The notes: generated from the sequence alone by a model not told the origin. Shown: positions 26,586 to 36,103, numbered from the stretch's first letter. The stretch: 64,000 nt of DNA from CBDBCU01 sp965243185 (GCA_965243185.1 OZ251531.1:3038001-3102000); one strand, 5' to 3'. Made by a program: numbers and translations.

Positions 26586-28349
26586 ATGTTGCTGAAAGTT
26601 GGCGGGACTGCCGCCGCCATTGTTATCGTCCTGGGTATCGGCGTTGTGGCCGGGATTTACTTCGGTTTTATCCCCAACCCGTTCCTAAAACCGCCGGAAC
26701 ATTCGGCCCGCTATTACCCCCAGGATACTCTGGCCTACGCTTGGGTTACGCTCTATCCGGGCGGCAATCAGCGGGGGCAGCTGCGGGATTTGTGGGAACG
26801 GTTCAACGAATCCCGGGCTTTCCGCAACCGCTTGGATGACCTGTTCGACTCCGTTGAGGAGGAGACCGGGCTGGACTTGGAGCAGGATGTGTTTCCGTGG
26901 GCGGGGCCGGATTTTTCGATGGGGGTTATTGAACTGACGGACAGCGATAATCCGATACTGGCCGCCACTGTGGGCGTCCGGGATCGGGAAGCCGCAGCGG
27001 TTTTTGTTGACCAGTGGCTGGATTATTTGGAGGATACTGAGGGCGGAGACTTTGACGCCGATACTTACCGGGATCTGGAGATTTGGGTCGATGAAAGCAC
27101 CGGTCAGGCTTACGCTTTGACTCAAGATTTGCTGGTAGCAGTGGCCGCCAGCGACGAGACCGAGGATGTTTTGGAGGAAATGCTGGACTTGGCGGCCGGC
27201 GAGGGCAAGGGTTCTTTGTCAGAAACCCCGGATTTCCAAGCGGCGCGGGATGCTCTGCCAGGCCGCCGGTTTGCGTCGGTTTATGTCAACAGCCGGGCAA
27301 CGCTGGATTCCATTGCGGACTATTCCGCTGACTTTGCTGATATGCTGGGTTCAGCAGGTTGGGATAAAGCCCCGGATTGGGTTGCCGGCTCCGCTAAATG
27401 GGTGGAACGGGGGATTGTTTTGGAAACGGTTGCGCCGAACAGCAACGGTTACGGGCAAGACATAGGCGTTCTTTCCAACCCGGCTAGTCTGGTTCCAGAG
27501 GATACTTTGGCCTTTGCCGCCGCCGCTTTTGACCCGGATGTGGACAACTGGCGGGCGGAATTGTCCCAATACACTTTGTCCGACTGGATGGGGGGAGATT
27601 ACGGCGTTCCATCCGAGGCTCTATCGCTGTCGGCTTTTGCGCTGGGGACAGATTTGGCGCGGCTGCCAGGGCCGGAGGATACTTCGGCTGACTTGCTGGA
27701 TTTCGCCCTGGAAATGGTGGAGGAGGGCATTGGCATTAACCTGGAAACGGATTTATTCGACTACTTGGGCGGCGCGGCGATAGTGGCGGTCAACGATTTC
27801 GATTTTGACCAAGTGGCTCGGGCTCCTGAGGAAAATCCGATAGATGCGGTGGCGATGCTGTCTTACACCTCAGCCAGTGAAGGGCAGTTGGCGGACACTA
27901 TGGATAAGGCCGCCGATTTGCTGGACGAGCACTTTGGACTGGATACCGACCCGACCAATGTGGGCGCGGATAATCTGGCGCAAGTGTTTGACCTGCGGGA
28001 CTTCGACTCGGGCTACTCTCCCGGGTATGTTCTGCATAGCGGCTATGTCACTTTGGGAACGACGGAGGAGGCTCTGGAAAATATCGTATCGGTGCAGCAA
28101 GGGGAACTGGGCGACTTGGCGGCAACGGCAGAATACGACCGGGCGACGGGACAGCTGCCGGCTAATCAGCAGTTCCTGGCTTGGGTCAACCTGCAACGCA
28201 TCGTAGCCCAAGGGAACGCCAGTGATTTGCAGTTAGCTCGAGACGAATATCGGCTGCTGCGGGACAGCTTGGGCGCGCTGACGATCAGCGTCAATGCCGA
28301 TGGGGATTATATCCGGGGATACCTCGTCTTAACCTTATTCCCGGAATGA
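26586..28349 (+). CDS. DUF3352-type exported/membrane-anchored protein
   Basis: A 587-residue protein. The N-terminal hydrophobic helix at about residues 7-30 (TAAAIVIVLGIGVVAGIYFG) is an uncleaved anchor or signal. The rest is acidic and extracellular-like, with two repeated halves (YPQDTLAYAWVTLYPGG near 42 and VPEDTLAFAAAAFDP near 305), fitting the DUF3352 repeat protein class. GGGAG lies just upstream of ATG 26586. Role unknown. A strong terminator follows. Confidence 0.72.
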   Translation: MLLKVGGTAAAIVIVLGIGVVAGIYFGFIPNPFLKPPEHSARYYPQDTLAYAWVTLYPGGNQRGQLRDLWERFNESRAFRNRLDDLFDSVEEETGLDLEQDVFPWAGPDFSMGVIELTDSDNPILAATVGVRDREAAAVFVDQWLDYLEDTEGGDFDADTYRDLEIWVDESTGQAYALTQDLLVAVAASDETEDVLEEMLDLAAGEGKGSLSETPDFQAARDALPGRRFASVYVNSRATLDSIADYSADFADMLGSAGWDKAPDWVAGSAKWVERGIVLETVAPNSNGYGQDIGVLSNPASLVPEDTLAFAAAAFDPDVDNWRAELSQYTLSDWMGGDYGVPSEALSLSAFALGTDLARLPGPEDTSADLLDFALEMVEEGIGINLETDLFDYLGGAAIVAVNDFDFDQVARAPEENPIDAVAMLSYTSASEGQLADTMDKAADLLDEHFGLDTDPTNVGADNLAQVFDLRDFDSGYSPGYVLHSGYVTLGTTEEALENIVSVQQGELGDLAATAEYDRATGQLPANQQFLAWVNLQRIVAQGNASDLQLARDEYRLLRDSLGALTISVNADGDYIRGYLVLTLFPE

Positions 28350-28368
28350 TATTCCAGTCGCAAAGAAA

Positions 28369-28397
28369 GGGGCCGGGCATTGCGCCCGGCCCCTTTT
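28369..28397. terminator. Strong intrinsic terminator
   Basis: GGGGCCGGGC, short loop, GCCCGGCCCC then TTTT. It sits between the converging DUF3352 gene and the MoaD-like gene and may serve both strands. Confidence 0.85.
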
Positions 28398-28436
28398 GCT
28401 GTGTCGGTTGGAGACTGCCGCCGGCTACGGGCGGGG

Positions 28437-28706
28437 TTAGCCGCCGCCGATGGCGGGGAGGAAGTGGACTTCGCTGTTTTCGTTGACGCGTTCGAGGAGG
28501 CCGATTTGGCTGGCTTCGCCGTCGACGATTACGGCGACTCCGGTTTGGAGGTCATCCTCCTCGGCGTCGTAGAGGACGGCTTTGACGCCGGGGTATTGTT
28601 CCTCGAGGTTGTTGATGACCTGGCGCACGGTGCGGCCGCTGACCGGCACCCGCTGGCGGCCGCCGGTCAGGCTTTGCATCGTGGTGGGGATCCACACTTC
28701 GGGCAT
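28437..28706 (-). CDS. MoaD/ThiS-family sulfur-carrier-like protein
   Basis: An 89-residue ubiquitin-fold protein: RTVRQVINNLEEQYPG, then ASQIGLLERVNENSEVHFLPAIGGG. The Gly-Gly C-terminus is the site adenylated and thiocarboxylated in MoaD/ThiS. It lies 28 bp downstream of a molybdopterin-enzyme gene, so a MoaD role in molybdopterin supply is plausible. Confidence 0.85.
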   Translation of the reverse strand: MPEVWIPTTMQSLTGGRQRVPVSGRTVRQVINNLEEQYPGVKAVLYDAEEDDLQTGVAVIVDGEASQIGLLERVNENSEVHFLPAIGGG

Positions 28707-28734
28707 ACGCGTTACCCCCGTCTTACCGGGCAGC

Positions 28735-31050
28735 CTATTCCTGGTCCCACAGGGCGGCGAGGACGCTGCCCGGGTTCATGGGCAGGGTGTTCATCCGGAC
28801 GCCGATGGCGTTATAGACGGCGTTGGCAATGGCCGCCATGGGCGGGACGATGCAGACTTCGCCAACGCCGCGCACGCCGTAGGGATGGTTGGGGTTGGCA
28901 ACTTCGACCACTACGGTGTCAATCATCGGCAAGTCCAGGCTGGTGGGCATCCGATAGTCGAGGTAGCTGGAGTTGACCATATGACCCTGGTCGTTGACGA
29001 AATACTCCTCGTTCAAGGCCCAACCGATGCCTTGGGCGACGCCGCCCTGAATCTGGCCTTCGACATAGCTGGGGTGGATGGCTTTGCCGGCGTCCTGCAA
29101 GGCGGTGTAGCGGAGGATGGTGACCTTGCCGGTGTCCGGGTCAACTTCCACATCGACGATATGGGTAGCCAGGGCCGGGCCGGCGCCGGGCGGGTTGACG
29201 CCGGCGCGGCCGACGATGGGGCCGCCGGTGGGGTTTTGCCGGGCGGCCAACTGGCGGAAGGTCAAGCGCAGTTCCGGGTCGGATTTGTGCTGCAAGACGC
29301 CGTCGACATATTCCACATCGGCGGTGGCGACATCCCAAATTTTGGCGGCGCGCTCAATCATCTGCTGCTTGATGTCCTGGGCGGCGGTGTAGGCGGCCAA
29401 ACCGGTCTTGAAGGTGACGCCGCTGCCGCCGGTGTTGGAAGTGAAGCCGATGGAGTCGGTGTCGGCAATCTGCGGGTTGACATCCTCGACGGCGATGCCG
29501 AGGACTTCAGCCAGCTGCTGGGCTACGGAGGCGCGGGTGCCGCCAATGTCCGGGGAGCCTTCGGTGAGGCTGACGGTGCCATCGGGCTGTACCAGAGCCA
29601 CGGCACTGGAGGGGCCGGTGTTATTGCCCCAGAAGCCGCTGGCGACGCCGCGGCCGCGATAGGGGCCGTTCAGGGGAGCGGACCAATGGGGATGGGCTTT
29701 GGCCGCTTCGAGGGTTTCGACGAAGCCGACTTTGGGCATCAGCGGGCCGGTGGCGCGGCGGACGCCCTCTTTGGAGCTGTTGAGGAGGCGGAAGTCGAGG
29801 GGATCCATGGCGATTTTTTCGCAGATTTCGTCAATAGCGGTTTCCAGGGCGAAGGCGGCGGCCGGGGAACCGGGGGCGCGGTAGGCGGAGGTTTTGGGCC
29901 GGTTGACGACCACATCGTAGCCTTCGATGTAGGCGTTGGGGATGTCGTAGGCGGACATCATACATTGGGCGCCGCCGGGCACCGGGGAACCGGGGAAAGC
30001 GCCGGCCTCGAAGATGAGGGTAGCGGCGGCGGCGGTGATGCGGCCGGCCCGGGTCGCGCCGAGTTTCACCTTGATATAGGTGCCTGAAGTGGGGCCGGTA
30101 GCCTCGAAAACTTCGGTGCGGCTCATCGACATTTTGACCGGGGCGCCGGCTTTGCGGGCCAAGAGGGCGGCCACCGGTTCCATATAGACGGTCAGTTTGG
30201 CGCCGAAGCCGCCGCCGATTTCCATAGGAATGGCTTTGACTTTGGAGACGGGGATGCCAACCAAGCGGGCGGTGTAGTCCCGAACCATAAACTGGCCCTG
30301 GCTGCTGGACCAGATGGTCAGGCTGCCGTCCTCGTGCCATTGGGCGGTGCCGCAGTGGGGTTCAATGTAGCCCTGGTGGACGGCGACGGTAGCCGTTTCC
30401 TTTTCGACGATGACATCGGCATCCTGGAAACCCTGGTCGAGGTCGCCCAACTTGAACTCGAAGTGATTGGCAATGTTGGTGCCGTTCTGGGGGTCGTCGT
30501 CGTCCAGAACGCCGCCGGCGCGGATGGAGGCGGTGGTCATCCCAGCCAGCCGCTCGTGAACCAGGGGAGCGTCGGGATGCATCGCGGCTTTGGCGTCCAT
30601 TACCGGGGGCAGGACTTCGTAGTCCACGGCGATGAGTTTCAGGGCTTCCTCGGCGGCGTGGGCGCTGGCGGCGGCTACGGCGGCGATGGCGTGGCCTTTG
30701 TAGAGAGCCTTGCCGTCAGCGAGGACATTGTTGCTGAGGAACTTGTAGTTGACCATCGCGCCCTCGGCCAGTTCGGAGGCACGGCCGGAGGGCTGCTGAA
30801 GGTCGGCGGCGGTGACTACGGCACGGACGCCGGGATGGGCGGTAGCCCGGCTGGTGTCAATGGATTTGATGCGGGCGTGGGCGTGGGGGCTGCGGAGAAC
30901 CTTGCCGTAAAGGAGGCCGGGCAGGTTGATGTCCGCACTGTAGTGGGCTTTGCCGGTAACTTTGTCGGCGCCATCGGGCCGCACCGGGCGGGTGCCTACT
31001 ACATTGTATTCCTGATTGGAAAGAACGATGTTGGGCTTGTAGTCGAGCAT
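28735..31050 (-). CDS. Molybdopterin-binding large subunit, xanthine dehydrogenase/aldehyde oxidase family
   Basis: A 771-residue protein, start ATG 31050 behind GGAGGAG. It has the hammerhead domain (GTRPVRPDGADKVTGKAHYSAD), the MCD motif EIGGGFGAKLTVYMEP, SAYRAPGSPAAAFALE, and the C-terminal GVRGVGEVCIVPP that carries the catalytic Glu. The active-site loop AYRAPG is not the AYRCSFR of form-I CO dehydrogenase. The usual FAD and 2Fe-2S subunits are not adjacent; partners must be elsewhere. Substrate unknown. Confidence 0.88.
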   Translation of the reverse strand: MLDYKPNIVLSNQEYNVVGTRPVRPDGADKVTGKAHYSADINLPGLLYGKVLRSPHAHARIKSIDTSRATAHPGVRAVVTAADLQQPSGRASELAEGAMVNYKFLSNNVLADGKALYKGHAIAAVAAASAHAAEEALKLIAVDYEVLPPVMDAKAAMHPDAPLVHERLAGMTTASIRAGGVLDDDDPQNGTNIANHFEFKLGDLDQGFQDADVIVEKETATVAVHQGYIEPHCGTAQWHEDGSLTIWSSSQGQFMVRDYTARLVGIPVSKVKAIPMEIGGGFGAKLTVYMEPVAALLARKAGAPVKMSMSRTEVFEATGPTSGTYIKVKLGATRAGRITAAAATLIFEAGAFPGSPVPGGAQCMMSAYDIPNAYIEGYDVVVNRPKTSAYRAPGSPAAAFALETAIDEICEKIAMDPLDFRLLNSSKEGVRRATGPLMPKVGFVETLEAAKAHPHWSAPLNGPYRGRGVASGFWGNNTGPSSAVALVQPDGTVSLTEGSPDIGGTRASVAQQLAEVLGIAVEDVNPQIADTDSIGFTSNTGGSGVTFKTGLAAYTAAQDIKQQMIERAAKIWDVATADVEYVDGVLQHKSDPELRLTFRQLAARQNPTGGPIVGRAGVNPPGAGPALATHIVDVEVDPDTGKVTILRYTALQDAGKAIHPSYVEGQIQGGVAQGIGWALNEEYFVNDQGHMVNSSYLDYRMPTSLDLPMIDTVVVEVANPNHPYGVRGVGEVCIVPPMAAIANAVYNAIGVRMNTLPMNPGSVLAALWDQE

Positions 31051-31188
31051 ATACTCCTCCCACGGTGAGAATTGGCGGAAACATTGCTTAAAGTCTCCGC
31101 AACATAGTAGCACAATATGCAAAGGGTAGGGATGTTTCCAGTTAATTCTAACATAGATTTAACCCGGGCGGCGGCCGCTAATCCGCCG

Positions 31189-31980
31189 CTAATCCAAGGG
31201 GCGGCCGCGCCAGTATTTAGTGGGCGGCCGGGACATTGGCCGCGGCGGGCGCAAGGGCTGGCCGGTCAGCAGTTTCCAGATAGCAATTACGGCGGCTCCG
31301 GCGACAAAGCCGCCGATATGGGCCCAGAAAGCTACGCTGACCTGCCCGGAGACGCCAATGGACAATAGGCCCTGAATCAGCTGCCAGAGAAACCAAAGGC
31401 CCAAGAGCAGGGTTGCCGAAACCTGCACTACGGTGATGAAAAAGAAAATTATCAGGGTGTTGATGCGGTGGCGGGGGTAGAGCAGCAGATAAGCGCCCAT
31501 TACGCCGGCAATGGCGCCGCTGGCGCCGACCATCGGGGTAGTGGAGGTTTGGTCGATGAACCAGTGGGTCAGAGCGGCAACGACGCCGGTGGCCAGGTAA
31601 AAGAGCAGGTATTTGATATGCCCTAACCGCTCCTCGAGGCTGCGGCCGAAAACCCAGAGGAACATCAGGTTGCCCGCCAAGTGGAGCAAGCCGCCGTGAA
31701 TGAACATTGCAGTGAAAATAGTCGTCCATGTAGGCAGCGGCGTGGCAATGTCGCCCGGGGCCAGGAAAGAGCGGTAAGCCTGCCCCTCGGTCAGTTCCCG
31801 GGGGATGAAACCCCAAGTGAGAAAGAAACGGGTCAGCTCGAGGCTGTCGCCGCCAAAGAGAAAGGCAAGGCCGCCTAAAGTCAGCTGGTACAGAAAGACC
31901 AGGGCGTTCAAGGCCAAGAGCAGGTTGTTGACCAGCGGCCGGCCGCGCCGGAGGGCGTCGGCATCAGCAAAGGGAAGCAA
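31189..31980 (-). CDS. Rhomboid-family intramembrane serine protease
   Basis: A 263-residue protein with about six membrane helices. Visible hallmarks: FIHGGLLHLAGNLMFLWVFG, the catalytic serine in MVGASGAIAGVMGAYL, and the catalytic histidine in VAFWAHIGGFVAGA. It starts at TTG 31980 (LLPFADADALRRGRPLVNN); no ATG or GTG fits as well. It follows the kinase-like gene by 24 bp and may share its transcript. Confidence 0.9.
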   Translation of the reverse strand: MLPFADADALRRGRPLVNNLLLALNALVFLYQLTLGGLAFLFGGDSLELTRFFLTWGFIPRELTEGQAYRSFLAPGDIATPLPTWTTIFTAMFIHGGLLHLAGNLMFLWVFGRSLEERLGHIKYLLFYLATGVVAALTHWFIDQTSTTPMVGASGAIAGVMGAYLLLYPRHRINTLIIFFFITVVQVSATLLLGLWFLWQLIQGLLSIGVSGQVSVAFWAHIGGFVAGAAVIAIWKLLTGQPLRPPRPMSRPPTKYWRGRPLD

Positions 31981-32004
31981 CGGGTTTGGTACCGGCGGCC
32001 GGGA

Positions 32005-32727
32005 CTAGGCCGGCTGCTCTTGGGGAGCGCGGGCGAGGTCTTCGACGGCGTGGACAATCATCTGGGCGGCCGTTTCGTGGCGGATTTTGCCGGCGTTCAG
32101 TATCAGATGGTACAGTTCCGGGTCGTTGGGGTGAACCTTGAAAAACTTGCGGAAAAAGGCGATGCGGGCTTCCTCGAGTTCGGCGACGAACTTGGCGGCT
32201 TCGGACCGGGTGTAGTGTTCCCGGGTCATAATGTTGTCAATCCGCATTTCCAGGGGAGCCAACATCGCGACATGGAGAACGCCGGGGAAGTCAGACAAGA
32301 TGCGGTTGGCGCCACGGCCGATGATGACTACATCGCCATTGCCAGCCAGTTCCCGGATGACGGCGCTAGTGGCTTCGATGAACGCCTTATCGTTGACGGT
32401 CTGATTGGCGGAGGGGGAGTCGCCGATAAGTTCGGTGTAGGTTTCCGCCGGCAGCATTTCGGTGCCGTGGCCGAAGTAGGGTTCACTGCCCACGCCGGAA
32501 ATGGCGGAACGCTCGAGCATGGTCTGCATAAAACGGCTGAGTCGCTCGCCGAAGCGGATGACGCGCTGCTCTTTTTCCATCAGGCTGCCGACCGGGGCGC
32601 CGACGCGGCGGGCGGCTTGGGCCAGGACCATACGGTCGACATAGTTGATGCCGAGCCGTTGGGCGACCAGCTGGCCGACATCGAAGTTGCCGCTGCCAAT
32701 GGGGCCGTTGATGGTAATTACCGGCAT
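32005..32727 (-). CDS. Cytidylate kinase-like family protein
   Basis: A 240-residue P-loop-like protein: VITINGPIGSGNFDVGQLVA at the start, VVIIGRGANRIL near residue 140, and LAPLEMRIDNIM then REHYTRSEAAKFVAELEEAR, the lid-like segment of the cytidylate-kinase-like 2 family. The P-loop has GSGNFD, not GSGKST, which is usual in this sub-family and leaves kinase activity uncertain. Confidence 0.75.
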   Translation of the reverse strand: MPVITINGPIGSGNFDVGQLVAQRLGINYVDRMVLAQAARRVGAPVGSLMEKEQRVIRFGERLSRFMQTMLERSAISGVGSEPYFGHGTEMLPAETYTELIGDSPSANQTVNDKAFIEATSAVIRELAGNGDVVIIGRGANRILSDFPGVLHVAMLAPLEMRIDNIMTREHYTRSEAAKFVAELEEARIAFFRKFFKVHPNDPELYHLILNAGKIRHETAAQMIVHAVEDLARAPQEQPA

Positions 32728-32799
32728 TTTCCACCTCGACAGATTTTCCGGGGGCGGCGTTACCCGGTTTTAGGGGCTTTCCCGCCCGGCATAGCCCGG

Positions 32800-33378
32800 T
32801 TAGGGGCCGCTGCTGAGCAGGCGTTCCCGGCGGCGGGCGTATTCGTCGGAGAGCAAGCCCATAGCAAAGGAATCGTACCAGTTATCTCCTTTGCGGTGGG
32901 TTTTGCGGAAGTGGCCTTCGAGGACAAAGCCCAGGTGGCGGCACATTTGCAGGGCGTGTTCGTTGTATTCCGGGACATCGACCCAGACCCGGTGCAGTTC
33001 GTAGGTATTAAAGGCGGCGTCGAGCAAAGCGACCATCGCCGCCGTGCCGTAGTGGTGATGCCACAGGTCTTTGCGGCCGATAAGCAGAAAGAGTTGGGCT
33101 TCGAGGAGCGGCCACTCAATCAGCAGCTGGCCCTCGCCGATGTGGTCGCCGGGGTCGGCATAAACCGGGTAAATCTTGCGGTCATCCGCGTGGAGGGTTT
33201 CGTCCCATTCGGCGTCCGGGGTTGCCAGCAGTTGGGCCGGGGAGTAGCCGATATGCAAGGGCTGCCCGTCCTCGCCAACGCCGTACCAGTAGGTATTGAC
33301 TTCGGCGTCGCTGAGCCATTGGGCGAGCCGCGCGACATCGGAGCGGGTCAGGGAAGTCAGGGTTATTTGCGGAAACAT
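32800..33378 (-). CDS. GNAT-family N-acetyltransferase (RimJ/RimL-like)
   Basis: A 192-residue protein. LTSLTRSDVARLAQWLSD at the start and DLWHHHYGTAAMVALLDAAF (acetyl-CoA-binding turn, motif A), followed by VWVDVPEYNEHALQMCRHLGF and LEGHFRKT, match RimJ/RimL-type enzymes. The canonical RxxGxG/A is degenerate (HHHYGTA). Acceptor unknown. Confidence 0.8.
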   Translation of the reverse strand: MFPQITLTSLTRSDVARLAQWLSDAEVNTYWYGVGEDGQPLHIGYSPAQLLATPDAEWDETLHADDRKIYPVYADPGDHIGEGQLLIEWPLLEAQLFLLIGRKDLWHHHYGTAAMVALLDAAFNTYELHRVWVDVPEYNEHALQMCRHLGFVLEGHFRKTHRKGDNWYDSFAMGLLSDEYARRRERLLSSGP

Positions 33379-33506
33379 TGGACGCCCTCCCGGGGGAACA
33401 AGGCGGCAACCGGATTGGAGCGGCTACTTTGGACGGATACTATATCACAAATAATTATGAACTATATCAACGGCAAAATCAATTGCCGTCAAGCCCATAA
33501 GGTAAA

Positions 33507-33545
33507 GGCGGGGCCGGTATTGCGATGGATACCGGTAGCCCCGCC
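33507..33545 (-). terminator. GC-rich hairpin after aroF
   Basis: GGCGGGGC plus CGGTAT pair with ATACCG plus GCCCCGCC around TGCGATGG. On the minus strand it is 42 bp after the aroF stop and followed by TTTACC, a weak intrinsic terminator. Confidence 0.55.
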
Positions 33546-33586
33546 GAAAGGGTCAGGAAGTTGCCGGGCCTGGGGCGGCGGCAAGC

Positions 33587-34606
33587 TCAGGCCGGCGTTT
33601 CCGCCAAGGAGCTGTTGACGGCACGCACCTGGGCCATCAGCTTGTCGAAGTTCTCGAAGGTCAGGGACTGGGCGCCGTCGCACATCGCCAAGTCCGGGTT
33701 GGGGTGAACTTCGATGAGCAGGCCGTGGGCGCCGGCGGCGATGGCGGCCAAGGCGACCGGCGTTACCAGATACCAGTGGCCGGTGCTGTGGCTGGGGTCG
33801 CCGACGATGGGCAGGTGGCTGAGCCGCTGAATTACCGGAATGGCGGCCACATCCATAGTGAAGCGGGTAAAGCTCTCGAAGGCGCGGATGCCGCGTTCGC
33901 AAAGCATCACATTGTTGTTGCCGCCGGCCATTACATACTCGGCAGCCAGGAGCCATTCCTCGTAGGAAGCGGCGAGGCCGCGTTTGACCATTACCGGCAT
34001 CCGGGTTTCGCCCACGGCGTCGAGCAGATTGTAGTTCTGCATATTGCGGGCGCCCACTTGCAGGACATCGGAGTAGCGGGCCACGGTGTCGACATCGGCG
34101 GGGGTCATCACTTCGGTGATGATGGGCAAGCCGGTTTCCTGCTTGGCGATGTTGAGGAGTTTCAAGCCGTCAATGCCCATACCCCGGAAGCTGTAGGGGG
34201 AAGTGCGCGGCTTGTAAGCGCCGCCGCGCAGCACTTTGGCGCCGGCGGCCTGGACGGCCTTGGCGGTGCTGACCATCTGCTCCTCATTCTCGACGGAGCA
34301 GGGGCCGGCCATTACGACCGGTTCGGGGCCGCCAACGGCGACATTGCCGACCATCACCACGGAGTTATCCGGGTGAAACTCCCGGCTGGCCATTTTGTAG
34401 GGTTTGGAGATGCGGACGACTTCGGAGACGCCGGGCAAGAGGGCCATTTCGTCGTACAGTTCCGGGGGGACGGAGCCCAGGACGCCGACCACTACCCGCT
34501 CGACGCCTTCAGAGACCTGGGCGGTCAAGCCGGGCCGGTTCTCGATGCGGGCCGTGACCACGGCCTGCTGCTCCGGGGAGCTGTCTTTGGACATTACTAC
34601 AATCAT
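33587..34606 (-). CDS. aroF: 3-deoxy-7-phosphoheptulonate synthase (AroF/AroA type with N-terminal regulatory domain)
   Basis: It condenses PEP and erythrose-4-P to start the shikimate pathway. The first ~70 residues form a ferredoxin-like regulatory domain (IVVMSKDSSPEQQ to VSEVVRISKPYK). The TIM barrel has VVMAGPCSVENEEQ, KVLRGGAYKPRTSPYSFRG, VMVKRGLAASYEEWL, PIVGDPSHSTGHWYLV and IEVHPNPDLAMCDGAQSL, with the metal-binding Cys, His, Glu and Asp. The length (339) is that of the Thermotoga-type enzyme. It lies downstream of aroH. Confidence 0.95.
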   Translation of the reverse strand: MIVVMSKDSSPEQQAVVTARIENRPGLTAQVSEGVERVVVGVLGSVPPELYDEMALLPGVSEVVRISKPYKMASREFHPDNSVVMVGNVAVGGPEPVVMAGPCSVENEEQMVSTAKAVQAAGAKVLRGGAYKPRTSPYSFRGMGIDGLKLLNIAKQETGLPIITEVMTPADVDTVARYSDVLQVGARNMQNYNLLDAVGETRMPVMVKRGLAASYEEWLLAAEYVMAGGNNNVMLCERGIRAFESFTRFTMDVAAIPVIQRLSHLPIVGDPSHSTGHWYLVTPVALAAIAAGAHGLLIEVHPNPDLAMCDGAQSLTFENFDKLMAQVRAVNSSLAETPA

Positions 34607-34795
34607 CGTTTGCCACCTTTCGCGTTTCGGGAATGCGCCGTTATGTTAAGTCGGGTATCCGCAGGGAAACCCGGGGGACGGTAGGAATGGAAAAGGAAAA
34701 AATACATACGGCCCGGCGGCCGTAATAGACGCGGCGATAAAAAGCCAGGGCTTCGCTTTTCCCGGCCGGGCCGGGCTGAAGGGGCAGGGTGGACA

Positions 34796-35167
34796 TCAGA
34801 CCGCCGCCATGCCCGGAAGTCGCAGGACTTCGGCGCCGTTCAGATAGATATTGGTCAACTCGTGGGGTTCCCGGTCGGTGTTAAGCAGGATGAGGACGCG
34901 GATGCAGCGGGGCAAGGCGTCCGGGACGGGTATTTCGGTAGCGCACATCAGGGCGGTGTTGTTCCAGCCCAACTGCCGGGCGGCGGCGGCGGGAAAGGCG
35001 GCGTTCAGGTCGGGGGTAACGGTGAAATAAGCCATGGCCAAATCCCGCTCGACAATGCCGTTGGCGTCGATGAGCCGGGACAGCATTTCCCGGGTGGCGG
35101 CGTAGATGGCTTCCGGCGTGTTAGCGTCGGCTACCGTGGCCCCCCTTAATCCCCGGCAAACGGTCAT
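34796..35167 (-). CDS. aroH: Chorismate mutase, AroH type
   Basis: It converts chorismate to prephenate. The 123-residue protein has the AroH signature: VCRGLRGATVADANTPEAI at the start, TVTPDLNAAFPAAAARQLGW, and RCIRVLILLNTD (conserved active-site Arg). Its ATG overlaps the trpA stop by 4 bp (ATGA), so they are coupled. The 189-bp gap to aroF has a GC-rich inverted repeat near 34710-34780. Confidence 0.93.
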   Translation of the reverse strand: MTVCRGLRGATVADANTPEAIYAATREMLSRLIDANGIVERDLAMAYFTVTPDLNAAFPAAAARQLGWNNTALMCATEIPVPDALPRCIRVLILLNTDREPHELTNIYLNGAEVLRLPGMAAV

Positions 35168-35988
35168 TCTGCAATGCCTCCCAGCGGCGGTTGATTGCGC
35201 CCAGCCAGTTCCGAAACCAACTTGCTGGCTTGGGCTACCACCTGGTCGCGGGGGGATTCTAGCACTGTCCGCACCAAGGCGCTACCCACTGCGGCGGCGT
35301 CCGCCCATTGGCCGACGGTTTCCACGTGTTCCCGGCGGGAAATGCCAAAGCCGAGGACTAAAGGAATATCGGTGTAGGCGCGCACCCGTTGGGTCAGTTC
35401 CAAGCCGAGTTCGGACACCCGTTCCCGCGCTCCGGTTACTCCGGGCAGGCTGACGCAGTAGATAAAGCCGGTCGCGGCTTGGGCGGCGGCTTGGATGCTG
35501 GCATCGGGGCTGGTGGGCGCCAGCAGGGGGATGATGTGGATGTGGCGGGCGGCGCATTGCCGGGTCAGCGGGGCGGCTTCCGACACCGGCAAGTCCACGA
35601 CGATAATGCCGTCGACGCCGCACTCGGCCGCGCGGTCGGCAAAGGGTTCCAGTCCGTAGTTGAACAGGAGATTGTAGTAGGTCATCACAATCAGCGGCGT
35701 ATCCGGGATTTGTTCCCGCACGGCCGCTACCGTGGCGAGGCAGTCATCCGGAGTTACGCCTTTTTCCAGGGCGCGGAAACTGGCTTCCTGAATGACGGCC
35801 CCGTCGGCTACCGGGTCGCTGAAGGGTATGGAGATTTCGATGGCGTCGGCGCCGGCGTCGGCCAAGGCCGGCATCAGCTCCCGGGTGGCCGCCAAGTCGG
35901 GGCTGCCGGTAGCCAGATAGACAATCAAGCCCGTCCGCTGTTCCTGGCGGAGGGCGGCGAATTTTTCTTTGATGCGGTCTCGGTTCAT
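35164..35988 (-). CDS. trpA: Tryptophan synthase alpha subunit
   Basis: It cleaves indole-glycerol-phosphate. The TIM barrel of 274 residues has the catalytic Glu in ADAIEISIPFSDPVADGAVI, the second catalytic Asp in GVDGIIVVDLPVSEA, IPLLAPTSPDA, and the phosphate-binding GFGISRREHVE. trpB is normally just upstream but is absent here; the next gene upstream is a PLD-like protein. Confidence 0.95.
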   Translation of the reverse strand: MNRDRIKEKFAALRQEQRTGLIVYLATGSPDLAATRELMPALADAGADAIEISIPFSDPVADGAVIQEASFRALEKGVTPDDCLATVAAVREQIPDTPLIVMTYYNLLFNYGLEPFADRAAECGVDGIIVVDLPVSEAAPLTRQCAARHIHIIPLLAPTSPDASIQAAAQAATGFIYCVSLPGVTGARERVSELGLELTQRVRAYTDIPLVLGFGISRREHVETVGQWADAAAVGSALVRTVLESPRDQVVAQASKLVSELAGRNQPPLGGIAE

Positions 35989-36103
35989 TCCTGGCTGCGC
36001 TTGGGTTGTGGTAGCAGGTTGGACTGTTTCCCGAATTCAGGAACGGGGAAGTTGAGGGTTATTGTAATGGTAGATAAGGGAGAGGGCAAGGGAAGGACGG
36101 GGT

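Noticed and set aside
28735..31050. Form-I CO dehydrogenase CoxL
   Set aside because: The active-site loop is AYRAPG, not AYRCSFR, and CoxM/CoxS are missing.
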